Source: an uncultured Christensenella sp. (lineage in GTDB: Bacteria; Bacillota; Clostridia; Christensenellales; Borkfalkiaceae). From it: a stretch of DNA of 64,000 nt. A program made the position numbers and the translations under genes. Positions 33,869 through 42,044 of this stretch are shown here, piece after piece. The notes under the pieces are model-generated. The model worked only from the letters and a program-made list of their open reading frames with translations, was not told where the DNA came from and did not search any database. The DNA lies in contig CAJTUI010000011.1 in the NCBI GenBank assembly GCA_910579705.1, positions 21,426 to 85,425 on the forward strand, in the 5' to 3' direction. The stretch's first letter is position 1; each line of letters begins with the position of its first letter.

Positions 33869-36397
33869 ATGGAGTACAACAACAGATTTTCGGATAATTT
33901 ACAAAGCGTTATATCCATTGCGGAAGAGGCGGCCAAGATATACGGCAGCAGTTATATCGGCAGCGAGCACATAGTTTTCGCAATGCTCAACTGCACGGAA
34001 TGCACGGCCTATAAAGTACTTGTTTCCTGCGAAGTCAGCGAGCCGATGTATCGCGAATATTTCGCGCGTTCGATAGACAAGCGCGCAAACATAAACGGCT
34101 ATACGCCGCGCACGAAACATATGATAGAGCGCGCGCTGGAACTTTCGATTGATTTGAACGGAGAGGACTCGCTTGCGGGCACGGAGCATATGCTGCTTGC
34201 GATAATGTCGTCAAACGACTGTCTTGCAATGCGCATATTCCGCGCGATAGGCGTGAATATACCAAAGCTTGCCAGCAAGCTGGAACTTGTCATAAACAAC
34301 GGCCCCGGCGAGATTGAGGACGAAGATGACGACGACCCGTTCATTCAGATAAACAAGGCATTTTTCGGTTCGTCCTCGCCCGCGGCGGGCAAGGGCCAGA
34401 ACGAGCGTAAGAGCAAGAGCGAGCCCACGCTGGATAAAAACGTTTTGCAGTACGGCACGGATTTGACGCTTAAAGCGCGCGAAGGCAAGATTGACCCCGT
34501 TATCGGCAGGAAAAAGGAAATCGACAAAATAATTCAGGTGCTTTCGCGCCGCACAAAAAACAACCCCGTGCTTATCGGCGAGCCGGGTGTAGGTAAAAGC
34601 GCGGTCGTCGAAGGGCTTGCGCAGGCGATTGTAAAGAACGAGGTTCCCGACCTTCTGAAAAACAAAATTGTCTTTTCGCTCGACCTTGCGGGTATGGTCG
34701 CGGGCGCTAAATACCGCGGAGACTTCGAGGAGAGGCTGAAAAACGCGATTAACACCATTAAAAACAACGGCAACGTAATTTTGTTTATAGACGAAATCCA
34801 CTCCATTGTCGGCGCGGGCGCAACCTCCGACGGAAATATGGACGCGGCGAATATATTAAAGCCTATGCTTGCCCGCGGCGAATTGCAGACAATCGGCGCG
34901 ACCACGCTCGAAGAATACAGGAAATACATCGAAAAGGACGCGGCTCTCGAACGCCGTTTCACGCCCGTTCAGGTCGACGAACCGACCGTAGAGGACACCG
35001 TTTCGATATTACGCGGGTTAAGGGATAAGTACGAGGCGCATCACAAAGTGGTTATCACGGACGAGGCTATTATCGCCGCGGCTACGCTTTCCAACAGGTA
35101 TATTTCGGACAGATTTCTTCCCGACAAGGCGATAGATCTGATAGACGAGGCGGCCTCGCGCGCGCGTCTCAACAGCCTTAACAGCCCCGAAGAAGTTAAA
35201 GAACTCGAAGAGAAGATTAAACGTTTAAATCTCGAGAAGAACAAGGCGGCCAAGGGCGAGAACTATACTCAGGCGCAGAAATACGTGGAGGAGATAAACA
35301 ATCTTCACGAAAGAATAAAGAAACTGGACGCGGACTGGAAGGGGCATAAGCACACTTCCACGCCGAATATCGGCAGCGAGGAAATCGCGGAGATAGTCAG
35401 CGGCTGGACGGGCGTGCCCGTGCTCAAACTGACCGAGCAGGAGAGCGAAAAACTTCTGCACCTGGAAGACAATCTCCATAAGCGCATAATCGGACAGGAC
35501 GAGGCGGTCAGCGCCGTGGCGAGGGCTATACGCCGCGCCCGCGCGGGCCTGAGCGAGCCTAACAAACCCATCGGGTCGTTTATATTCGTCGGTCCCACCG
35601 GCGTTGGTAAGACCGACCTTGCCAAGGCGCTTGCAGAGAGTATGTTTGGCGACGAAAAGCTTATGATACGCCTCGATATGTCGGAGTATATGGAAAAACA
35701 CTCGGTTTCCAAGCTTATCGGCGCGCCTCCCGGATATATCGGTTACGACGAAAACAGCGGCGGCCAGCTTACCGAAAGGGTAAGGAGAAAGCCGTACAGC
35801 GTCGTACTTTTCGACGAGGTTGAAAAGGCGCACCCCGACGTGTTTAATGTGCTGTTGCAGATACTCGACGACGGCAGACTGACGGACAGCAAGGGCAGGG
35901 TGATAAACTTTAAAAACACCATTATCATAATGACCTCCAACGTCGGTGCAAGCCAGATCAAAAAGATGTCTAACTTCGGTTTTACTTCGTCGGACAACGA
36001 CGGTTACGACAATATGAAGGACAACATCAACGAGGCTCTGCGCGAGCAGTTTAAACCCGAATTTCTCAACAGGCTTGACGATATAATTATTTTCCGCAAG
36101 CTCAGCAAGGACGAGGCGGCGAAAATATGCGCAAAGGTTATCGAGGGGCTTTCGAAACGGCTTTCCCTGCGCAACGTGACTTTGCAGGTTTCCAAGGCCG
36201 CGCTTACCAAACTTGTGGACGACGGTTACAACGATATGTACGGCGCGCGCCCGTTGAAACGCGAAGTTCAGCGCCGTATAGAGGACAGACTTTCGGACGA
36301 AATTCTCGCGGGGAACGTTCTGCCGGGCGAAACGGTGTACGTTGACGTGAACGACGGAGAGCTGACTTTCCGTTCGGAAAAAAGACAGAACACATAA
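33869..36397 (+). CDS. clpC: ATP-dependent Clp protease ATP-binding subunit ClpC
   Basis: AAA+ unfoldase feeding ClpP. I start at the ATG at 33869, preceded by GAAGGAGG; the frame extends upstream to 33815 inside mcsB. The order is two N-terminal Clp repeats (1-145), NBD1 with Walker A GEPGVGKS (237-244) and ILFIDEIHS, a middle UVR-type coiled coil (VKELEEKIKRLN to LHERIKKL), NBD2 with Walker A GPTGVGKT and LFDEVEKAHPD, and a C-terminal domain. At 842 residues it is slightly longer than B. subtilis ClpC. It is the last gene of the operon. Confidence 0.96.
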   Translation: MEYNNRFSDNLQSVISIAEEAAKIYGSSYIGSEHIVFAMLNCTECTAYKVLVSCEVSEPMYREYFARSIDKRANINGYTPRTKHMIERALELSIDLNGEDSLAGTEHMLLAIMSSNDCLAMRIFRAIGVNIPKLASKLELVINNGPGEIEDEDDDDPFIQINKAFFGSSSPAAGKGQNERKSKSEPTLDKNVLQYGTDLTLKAREGKIDPVIGRKKEIDKIIQVLSRRTKNNPVLIGEPGVGKSAVVEGLAQAIVKNEVPDLLKNKIVFSLDLAGMVAGAKYRGDFEERLKNAINTIKNNGNVILFIDEIHSIVGAGATSDGNMDAANILKPMLARGELQTIGATTLEEYRKYIEKDAALERRFTPVQVDEPTVEDTVSILRGLRDKYEAHHKVVITDEAIIAAATLSNRYISDRFLPDKAIDLIDEAASRARLNSLNSPEEVKELEEKIKRLNLEKNKAAKGENYTQAQKYVEEINNLHERIKKLDADWKGHKHTSTPNIGSEEIAEIVSGWTGVPVLKLTEQESEKLLHLEDNLHKRIIGQDEAVSAVARAIRRARAGLSEPNKPIGSFIFVGPTGVGKTDLAKALAESMFGDEKLMIRLDMSEYMEKHSVSKLIGAPPGYIGYDENSGGQLTERVRRKPYSVVLFDEVEKAHPDVFNVLLQILDDGRLTDSKGRVINFKNTIIIMTSNVGASQIKKMSNFGFTSSDNDGYDNMKDNINEALREQFKPEFLNRLDDIIIFRKLSKDEAAKICAKVIEGLSKRLSLRNVTLQVSKAALTKLVDDGYNDMYGARPLKREVQRRIEDRLSDEILAGNVLPGETVYVDVNDGELTFRSEKRQNT

Positions 36398-36405
36398 TTT
36401 AAGGT

Positions 36406-36436
36406 GCCGCCCGCGGTTCGGGCGGCGTTTTTTTTA
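36406..36436 (+). terminator. Terminator of the mcsA-mcsB-clpC operon
   Basis: GCCGCCCG / CGGGCGGC stem with a CGGTT loop, followed by GTTTTTTTTATT. A textbook intrinsic terminator. Confidence 0.95.
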
Positions 36437-36492
36437 TTGCCATAATCTTTTCGGGGTGTGCGCGCATATAATGTAAAGTAAAGGTAACTTAA

Positions 36493-37575
36493 ATGACATT
36501 AAGCGTGTGTCTTATCGTAAAAGACGAACAGGACGTTATAGGCAGGTGCCTGAACTGCGCCTGTAAATTTGCAGACGAAATAGTGGTGGTCGATACGGGT
36601 TCAACCGATAACACCGTGTCGGAGGTCAAGAAATACACGGACAAAGTGTATTTCTTCAAGTGGCGCGACGATTTTTCCGCCGCGCGTAATTTTGCGTTCG
36701 ATATGGCCACCTGCGAGCTTGTTATGTGGCTGGACGCGGACGACGTTGTCACGGACGAGAACTGTAAAAAAATCGCCGCGCTGAAAAATTCGTTCGACGG
36801 CTACGATATGGCGATTTTACCGTACGCCGCCGCGTTCGACGGCGATACTCCCACGTTCGTATATAACCGCGAAAGGATTTTCAGGCGCGACAAAAATTAC
36901 AGGTTCGTCGGCGCCGTGCACGAGGCGGTTACTCCCTCGGGCCGTATTCTGTACTCGGACGCGGCAATTTGGCATAAGAAAGTCAAAGAGAACGAGCCTA
37001 TGCGCAATTTGCGCATATTTCAGAAACTGATAGCCTCGGGAACTGCGTTGGACGACAGACAGAAGTTTTATTACGGCAGGGAACTGCTTTTCAATAAAAT
37101 GTATCGCGAGGCGATAGCCGTACTGGAAAACTTTTTGCGCGGCGGCGGCTGGTCGGTAAACAAATCGGAGGCCTGCCTTAACCTCTATACCGCGTACAAG
37201 GAACTGGGAATGGAGGAGCGCGCGCTCGCGTCGCTGTTGCGCGGCTTTACAATCGCGCCGCCCGACAGCCAGTCTTGCTGTATTCTCGGCGAATGGTTTA
37301 TGAAAAAGGGCGAAATCGACGCGGCGATATACTGGTATGAGGCGGCGCTCAAGGCCTCCGACAATGCGTCGGCGGGCGGGTTTATCAACCGCGACTACGG
37401 CGGGTTTATTCCGTATATGCAGTTGTGCGTGCTTTACGACAGGCTGGGCGACTTCGAAAAGGCCCGCGCGTATAACGAGGCGGCGGGCAGGTTAAAGCCG
37501 CTTAACGCCAGCTATCTCAGCAACGTAAAATATTTCGAAAAACTGGGTTTGAGGAGTAAAAGCAATGATAAATGA
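36493..37575 (+). CDS. Family 2 glycosyltransferase with C-terminal TPR-like region
   Basis: GT-A fold inverting transferase. SVCLIVKDEQDVIGRCL starts the nucleotide-sugar domain, DEIVVVDTGSTDNT follows, WRDDFSAARNFAF is the block typical of the SunS-like GT2 branch, and the metal-binding motif is LDADD (residues 80-84). From about residue 185 helical pairs resembling TPR repeats continue to the end, as in transferases that modify proteins. It overlaps the collagen-like gene by 11 bases, so its acceptor is plausibly the Thr-rich collagen-like product; that is inference. A TATAAT at 36467-36472 lies 20 bases upstream but I see no good -35 with it. Confidence 0.85.
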   Translation: MTLSVCLIVKDEQDVIGRCLNCACKFADEIVVVDTGSTDNTVSEVKKYTDKVYFFKWRDDFSAARNFAFDMATCELVMWLDADDVVTDENCKKIAALKNSFDGYDMAILPYAAAFDGDTPTFVYNRERIFRRDKNYRFVGAVHEAVTPSGRILYSDAAIWHKKVKENEPMRNLRIFQKLIASGTALDDRQKFYYGRELLFNKMYREAIAVLENFLRGGGWSVNKSEACLNLYTAYKELGMEERALASLLRGFTIAPPDSQSCCILGEWFMKKGEIDAAIYWYEAALKASDNASAGGFINRDYGGFIPYMQLCVLYDRLGDFEKARAYNEAAGRLKPLNASYLSNVKYFEKLGLRSKSNDK

Positions 37576-37924
37576 TACGACGCTTAAATGTTTCGGCTAT
37601 TTCAAGAACGGCGGGCGCGCTCAGCCGACCAGAACGGTATACACGCTCACGGGAATAACCGGTCCGACCGGTGCGACGGGTGCCACGGGTCCGCGCGGAA
37701 TTACCGGCGCCACGGGTGAAACGGGCGCAACTGGGCCGACAGGCCCGAGAGGATACAGAGGCTCGGCGGGGCGTGCGGGAGCGATTGGTCCGACGGGACC
37801 AACGGGCCCGAGAGGGTTCGAAACGGCCGCAGGGGTGGCGGACGCAACCGATTCGGCGGACGTGGTGACGCAGTTCAACAAGCTTTTGGCCTCTTTAAGG
37901 GCCGCGGGCGTGATTTCCGAGTAA
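37565..37924 (+). CDS. Collagen-like surface protein (19 Gly-X-Y triplets)
   Basis: A 119-residue protein with an N-terminal 29-residue head, 19 uninterrupted Gly-X-Y triplets (residues 30-86, mostly GPT, GAT, GPR) and a C-terminal helix ending VVTQFNKLLASLRAAGVISE, similar in style to the trimerising tails of clostridial collagen-like and phage-fibre-like proteins. There is no signal peptide or cell-wall anchor, as for exosporium proteins of the BclA kind, which assemble from the mother cell. The Thr-rich Y positions are typical sites of O-glycosylation. The gene starts inside the glycosyltransferase gene. Confidence 0.85.
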   Translation: MINDTTLKCFGYFKNGGRAQPTRTVYTLTGITGPTGATGATGPRGITGATGETGATGPTGPRGYRGSAGRAGAIGPTGPTGPRGFETAAGVADATDSADVVTQFNKLLASLRAAGVISE

Positions 37925-37926
37925 AA

Positions 37927-37952
37927 AAAGCGGGGTTAAAGCCCCGCTTTCT
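37927..37952. terminator. Bidirectional terminator between the collagen-like gene and comEC
   Basis: AAAGCGGGG / CCCCGCTTT stem with a short loop, followed by TCTTTATTTTT on the plus strand and preceded by A-runs that read as TTTTTTT on the minus strand. The comEC stop (37936) lies inside the stem. Confidence 0.88.
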
Positions 37953-40008
37953 TTATTTTTCCGTTATTTACGTAAAACTTGATGTCGCCGCAGTCGTAAA
38001 CGTTCCGCCCGATGTTTCTTTCGTTGAACGCGGACTGAATCTCGCAGACGGTCTTGTCCGTATAATTGTCTGATATTAAGATATTGCAATAATCCGCTAC
38101 CGCTCCGTAAGAGCAGATACCTACCTTTATGCCGCCAAGTTTCACGGTCAGCGCATTGCCGCTTTCGAACTCGTAAACCGCCCCGCCGACTTCAAAAGTT
38201 TTTTCGTAGTGCACGGTTATTTTATCGTACGGTTGTACGTTCGGGTTCTGATAATAAACGTATGCGTCGCGGCAATTCAGGCCGATACTGTTTATGCCGT
38301 CTGCACTGCTTTCACCGCACAGTATAATCACGGCGGCTAGCTCGGTCGCGCTGTAACCGTTCACGGTGGAGCGCGCGTGAGCATTATTTATTGCGTCCGT
38401 GAGTATAAGCACGTTTTCGCCTCTTGATTTTATAAGCACTTCGCCGCCGCCGTAATGCGCGGATACTATTATTTTATAACCGACAAACGGCGCGAACGTT
38501 CCTACAAGCGCGTAAGTTACGAGCAGGCCCGAAATAATTCCCGCGGCGACAAATCTTTTGAACGGTCTTATATTGATTTTGTCGGACAGCGCGAGTAATC
38601 CTACAAAATATATTGCGGTGAACGCGCCCGCGCCGAACCCGCTTAAAAGCGCTTTTTCGAAGCCTGCGTTTAAAAGAAATGAAACGATAACTTCCAGCGG
38701 CAGAGCGGCGTACGGTAAAACGTACGGCGCGGCAAACGGTAAGACCGCGCAAAATATCGCGCTTACGAGCATAAGTACATATATCACCGAAAACAGCGGT
38801 ATAAACACGGGGTTTAGAAAAATGCCGGCAATGCTTAAATACCCGAACGACGACAGCATAACGGGCGCGGTGGAGACCTGTGCCGCAAGACTTACGGCAA
38901 GTGGTGCGCGCAGTTTATCAGGCAGTTTTTTCATAGCCCTGGCAAGGTTTTTGGATAAGAGGATAATCCCGCCCGCGGCGCACACGGAAAGCTTAAACCC
39001 GACGGAAAATAAGCTCAGCGGATAGACGAGCAACAGAACTAAAACCGCTAACGACAGCGAATTTAATCCGTCGTATTTTTTATGTATCAGCCGCGTTAGG
39101 GTTGCGGAGGCGCACATTACGGCGGCCCTTACGGAAGACACCGCAAACCCGCAGACGCCCGAATAAAAGAACGCTGTGGAAATACAGAGTACTGCCGCGG
39201 CGTATTTGTTTAATTTAAGCTTTTTCGCAAGATAGGCCGTCACCGCGTAGACGATGCCGATATGCAGACCGGATACTGCGAAGATATGCGCTATTCCGCC
39301 GTATCGGAAAGCAGACATAGAACTTTCGTCAATATCCTGCGTGCAACCCGTCAGCATAGCGTAAGCGATAGCCGCGGTGTCCTTGTCAAGATTGTCGTAC
39401 AGCGCGCCGCGCAGGGCGGAGCGTATGCCTCCGAAAAAAGAACGGCCGTGTTTCGAGGTGATACCGCCGTTTACGCGACAGGTGTATTTAACGTTGTCCT
39501 GAGCAAGATAATATAGCTTTCCGTACTGGAAAGCGTCGTTTTTGTATACCGGAGAGGAAAAGCTTATCTTATAGCCTACGTCGCAGAAATCGCCGTAGTT
39601 GCCGCTCAGCCTGACGATGATTTTACCGTCCAGCCTTACGCCGTCCGCGTAAGCGTTTTTTAAAATCAGATACTCTCCCGCGGCGCTTTCGCCCTTGTCG
39701 GATACCGTCGCGCTTATATTGTAAAACCCGCCGTCGGTTATATCCGACTCGGTAAAAGCGCATATGCGCATATAACAGTTTATTGCGCCCAGCGCGATAA
39801 ACAGTGCGGTCAGGAACGGAAAGAGAAGTTTATAACCGTTTTTAAGATAAACGGCGCAAAAAATCAAAATTACCGCAGTAACGGGAACTACCGCGATAAC
39901 ACAGAACAAACTTATATCGTTTAAAGCAAAGCGGTAACCCAGAAAAACGCCTGCGGTAAGCGCGCAGGCCAGTATTGCGGGTAGCCGGATGTTGATAAGT
40001 TTTTTCAT
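37936..40008 (-). CDS. comEC: ComEC/Rec2-family DNA uptake channel protein with degenerate hydrolase domain
   Basis: Polytopic membrane protein of natural competence, forming the DNA channel. Two N-terminal helices and an OB-fold-like DUF4131 region (about 60-180, YNISATVSDKGESAAGEYLIL) precede the Competence domain (about 205-480) with the marker AYAMLTGCTQDIDESSMSAFRYGGIAHIFAVSGLHIG. The last 180 residues occupy the place of the metallo-beta-lactamase domain but have no HxHxDH motif: HYGGGEVLIKSRGENVLILTD aligns with its first strands, while the metal ligands are missing. It has no ribosome site; the promoter places +1 at the ATG. The 690-residue length is somewhat short. comF is at 50621-51337. 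Confidence 0.85.
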   Translation of the reverse strand: MKKLINIRLPAILACALTAGVFLGYRFALNDISLFCVIAVVPVTAVILIFCAVYLKNGYKLLFPFLTALFIALGAINCYMRICAFTESDITDGGFYNISATVSDKGESAAGEYLILKNAYADGVRLDGKIIVRLSGNYGDFCDVGYKISFSSPVYKNDAFQYGKLYYLAQDNVKYTCRVNGGITSKHGRSFFGGIRSALRGALYDNLDKDTAAIAYAMLTGCTQDIDESSMSAFRYGGIAHIFAVSGLHIGIVYAVTAYLAKKLKLNKYAAAVLCISTAFFYSGVCGFAVSSVRAAVMCASATLTRLIHKKYDGLNSLSLAVLVLLLVYPLSLFSVGFKLSVCAAGGIILLSKNLARAMKKLPDKLRAPLAVSLAAQVSTAPVMLSSFGYLSIAGIFLNPVFIPLFSVIYVLMLVSAIFCAVLPFAAPYVLPYAALPLEVIVSFLLNAGFEKALLSGFGAGAFTAIYFVGLLALSDKINIRPFKRFVAAGIISGLLVTYALVGTFAPFVGYKIIVSAHYGGGEVLIKSRGENVLILTDAINNAHARSTVNGYSATELAAVIILCGESSADGINSIGLNCRDAYVYYQNPNVQPYDKITVHYEKTFEVGGAVYEFESGNALTVKLGGIKVGICSYGAVADYCNILISDNYTDKTVCEIQSAFNERNIGRNVYDCGDIKFYVNNGKIKKAGL

Positions 40009-40014
40009 ATTAAA

Positions 40015-40043
40015 AATATATCACAGCCGCGCCGCAAAGTAAA
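40015..40043 (-). promoter_or_regulatory. comEC promoter predicted to give a leaderless mRNA
   Basis: Minus strand: TTTACT (40043-40038), 17 bp, TATATT (40020-40015) with an extended-10 TG, then six bases and the comEC ATG at 40008. The usual +1, seven bases after the -10, would be the A of ATG. No Shine-Dalgarno sequence is present. Confidence 0.55.
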
Positions 40044-40044
40044 C

Positions 40045-40076
40045 AAAAAAACGGAGCCGCTTTAAAGCAGCCCCGT
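40045..40076 (-). terminator. Terminator of the small Cys-rich gene
   Basis: Minus strand: ACGGGGCTGC / GCGGCTCCGT (two G-T pairs) around a TTTAAA loop, followed by a run of T. Its T-tract abuts the comEC -35 element, so transcription of the two genes is kept apart. Confidence 0.8.
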
Positions 40077-40093
40077 AAAGTCGACAGACTTTA

Positions 40094-40315
40094 TCAGTTA
40101 CAACCGCATCCGCAACCGCAGTTACCGTTACCGCATAACAAGTTGGAAAGTGTTCCGTTCCTCCACATACTGTAAAGCAACGCGATAAGTATAGGCGTAC
40201 AGCTTCCGCTGAGCACGCTCTCCAAACCGTTACCGCTGCAACTTGCTGCAAGAAGTAAAAGAATTAAAATCCAAAGGCAGCTGTTTGTGCCGCCGCACTG
40301 CGAAAAAATGTTCAT
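40094..40315 (-). CDS. Small Gly/Cys-rich membrane-associated protein
   Basis: A 73-residue protein: Cys-containing N-terminus, a hydrophobic helix (LWILILLLLAA), a second hydrophobic stretch (TPILIALLYSMW) and a C-terminus of CGNGNCGCGCGCN. I start at the ATG at 40315, preceded by AGGAGG, rather than at the upstream in-frame ATG at 40342. It resembles short high-cysteine proteins annotated in Clostridia as chorion-class-like, and YjcZ-type sporulation peptides, but I cannot place it firmly. The Cys tail could bind metal or cross-link a spore or surface layer. It has its own terminator, so it is an independent transcript. Confidence 0.7.
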   Translation of the reverse strand: MNIFSQCGGTNSCLWILILLLLAASCSGNGLESVLSGSCTPILIALLYSMWRNGTLSNLLCGNGNCGCGCGCN

Positions 40316-40442
40316 AGTTTCCTCCTGTGAAATTAGCTGCATATGGCGGTATGTAAATTTGTTGTGCCTATGCAGTTTCCGTATATAACGTATATTAAAT
40401 AATATTAAATTTTCTTTAAAAATGTTACTCGCCTTTAATCGC

Positions 40443-40471
40443 TTGCATAAAATATCCCGTAATGATATAAT
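40443..40471 (+). promoter_or_regulatory. Promoter of the ECF S component-coaX-hom-rimK operon
   Basis: TTGCAT (40443-40448), 17 bp, TATAAT (40466-40471). The leader to the first ATG (40584) is about 106 bases and contains CGGAT/ATCCG and CCC/GGG hairpins, but I recognise no riboswitch class in it. A second TATAAT at 40530-40535 lacks a good -35. Confidence 0.75.
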
Positions 40472-40583
40472 AATCTGGATTTATATTGAGATACTTTCGG
40501 CGGATATATTCAATCCGACCGTGCAAGAGTATAATATTTTTTATTTTGCGGATACCCTATTAAAGGGATTCGACGGAGGATTT

Positions 40584-41261
40584 ATGTCAAGGAAAAAGAT
40601 TGAATTCTTTTCCGCGAAAAACATTGCGTTTCTCGCGGTTTTAATCGCACTGGTCGTCGTTCTTCAACTCTGGGGAAGTATGATACCGATAGGCGTTGCA
40701 GGCCTGAACCTGAGTTTCGTTCTCATACCGATAACGCTCGGCGCAATGATACTCGGCCCGATTGCGGGCGGCGTATTGGGGTTTGTTTTCGGGTTTGTCG
40801 TGCTAATGACGGGCGTTACCGGCGCAAATTTCTTCACGGCGTACGTGCTTGCGGACAGTCCGTTTTTCACGGTAATAACCGTGCTTTTAAAGGGCATCGT
40901 CGCGGGGAGTGTCGCGGGCATACTTTATAAACTGATAGCGAAGAAAAACAGGTATGTCGCGGCGTTCACTGCGGCCGCGGCCGTTCCCGTTATCAACACG
41001 GCGATATTCATTCTCGGCGCGCTGTGTATGAGCGGTAGTTTAAAAGCGTTCGTTTCTTCGTATATGCCCGAATTTGACGGCAGAAATATAATGTATATAA
41101 TTCTCGTCGGGCTTGTTACGGTCAATTTCTTTATAGAGCTGGCCGTAAACGTCGTATGCGCGCCCGCGTTACACACGGTTGACGGGGTTGTGGAAAAGAG
41201 AATAATAAAGAAAGTAAACCGCCGTAAAGAAATAGGCGAAACGGAAAATAAAGAAGTTTAA
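40584..41261 (+). CDS. ECF transporter S component, probably for pantothenate
   Basis: Substrate-binding membrane subunit of an energy-coupling factor vitamin importer. I start at the ATG at 40584 after CGGAGGA; the open frame reaches back to 40422 but that part is the leader. The 225-residue protein has about six helices, the early FSAKNIAFLAVLIALVVVLQ block with Ala/Gly-rich helix 1 that docks onto the T component, and GAMILGPIAGGVLGFVFG. The pantothenate kinase gene coaX follows after 5 bases, so pantothenate (PanT-like) is the most likely substrate; the sequence alone does not prove this. The ECF A/A'/T subunits are elsewhere. Confidence 0.8.
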   Translation: MSRKKIEFFSAKNIAFLAVLIALVVVLQLWGSMIPIGVAGLNLSFVLIPITLGAMILGPIAGGVLGFVFGFVVLMTGVTGANFFTAYVLADSPFFTVITVLLKGIVAGSVAGILYKLIAKKNRYVAAFTAAAAVPVINTAIFILGALCMSGSLKAFVSSYMPEFDGRNIMYIILVGLVTVNFFIELAVNVVCAPALHTVDGVVEKRIIKKVNRRKEIGETENKEV

Positions 41262-41266
41262 GTATT

Positions 41267-42043
41267 ATGATTTTATGTATGGACGTTGGAAACACGAACA
41301 TCAAGCACGCCGTATTCGACGGTGAAAAGCTTGTGCTCAGTTTTCGCATTTCAACGGAGTATAAGAAGACTTCCGACGAGTACGGCGGTCAGCTTATAAC
41401 AATTCTGGGAAACAATAAAATAACGCAGGACGACATAGACGGCGGTATCATATCGTCGGTCGTTCCGCAACTCGATTACACGCTCGAACGTATGTGCCGC
41501 AACTATCTGCATTTCAAGCCTTTAATGCTTGCCCCGGGGCTTAAAACGGGCATAAATTTAAAGGTGGATAACGCAAAGGAAGTGGGCGCGGACAGGGTTG
41601 TAAACAACGTGGCGGCGGTTAGAAAATACGGCGCGCCGCTTATTATAATCGATTTCGGAACGGCGACCACGTTAAACGTAATCAACGAAAAGGGCGAGTT
41701 CACGGGCGGAGTAATTGCGCCGGGGATAAAGGGCTCTCTTGACAGTCTTGTAAACGGCACGGCGAAACTTCCGCGCGTGGAAATAGAGCGGCCTGCCTCG
41801 GTTATAGGTAAAAATACCGTAACGAATATGCAGTCGGGAATAGTGTACGGCTTTGCGGGGCTTGTCGAGTATCTCGTCAAAAAAATCAAGAGGGAACTGA
41901 AATGCGAACACGTGACGACGATTGCCACGGGCGGGTTTTCGGAGATTATAGCAAAAGAAATCAGCTGTATAGATTACGTGGACAAGTTGCTCACTTTGGA
42001 AGGGTTAAGATACCTGTATTATCTCAATAAAACGGAGGAATGA
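41267..42043 (+). CDS. coaX: Type III pantothenate kinase CoaX
   Basis: First step of coenzyme A synthesis: ATP-dependent phosphorylation of pantothenate by the ASKHA-fold enzyme insensitive to CoA feedback. It begins MILCMDVGNTNIKHAVF (phosphate loop with catalytic Asp), has the pantothenate-site VGADRVVNN, and IIDFGTATTLNVI with GGVIAPGIKGSLDSL. The 258-residue length is normal. It sits between the probable pantothenate importer and hom, and the hom gene starts one base after its stop. Confidence 0.94.
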   Translation: MILCMDVGNTNIKHAVFDGEKLVLSFRISTEYKKTSDEYGGQLITILGNNKITQDDIDGGIISSVVPQLDYTLERMCRNYLHFKPLMLAPGLKTGINLKVDNAKEVGADRVVNNVAAVRKYGAPLIIIDFGTATTLNVINEKGEFTGGVIAPGIKGSLDSLVNGTAKLPRVEIERPASVIGKNTVTNMQSGIVYGFAGLVEYLVKKIKRELKCEHVTTIATGGFSEIIAKEISCIDYVDKLLTLEGLRYLYYLNKTEE

Positions 42044-42044
42044 A

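Noticed and set aside
36437..36472. Promoter for the glycosyltransferase gene (TTGCCA and TATAAT)
   Set aside because: The spacer is 24 bp and no other -35 fits; the TATAAT may still act with a weak upstream element, but I could not support it as a feature.
37654..37815. CRISPR-like or tandem DNA repeat
   Set aside because: The repetition comes from Gly-X-Y codons of the collagen-like gene; spacing is three codons and units are not identical. No CRISPR array is visible anywhere in the window.
40472..40583. Riboswitch in the leader of the ECF S component gene
   Set aside because: The leader is long enough and has small hairpins, but I find no consensus core of a known class (TPP, FMN, cobalamin, THF).
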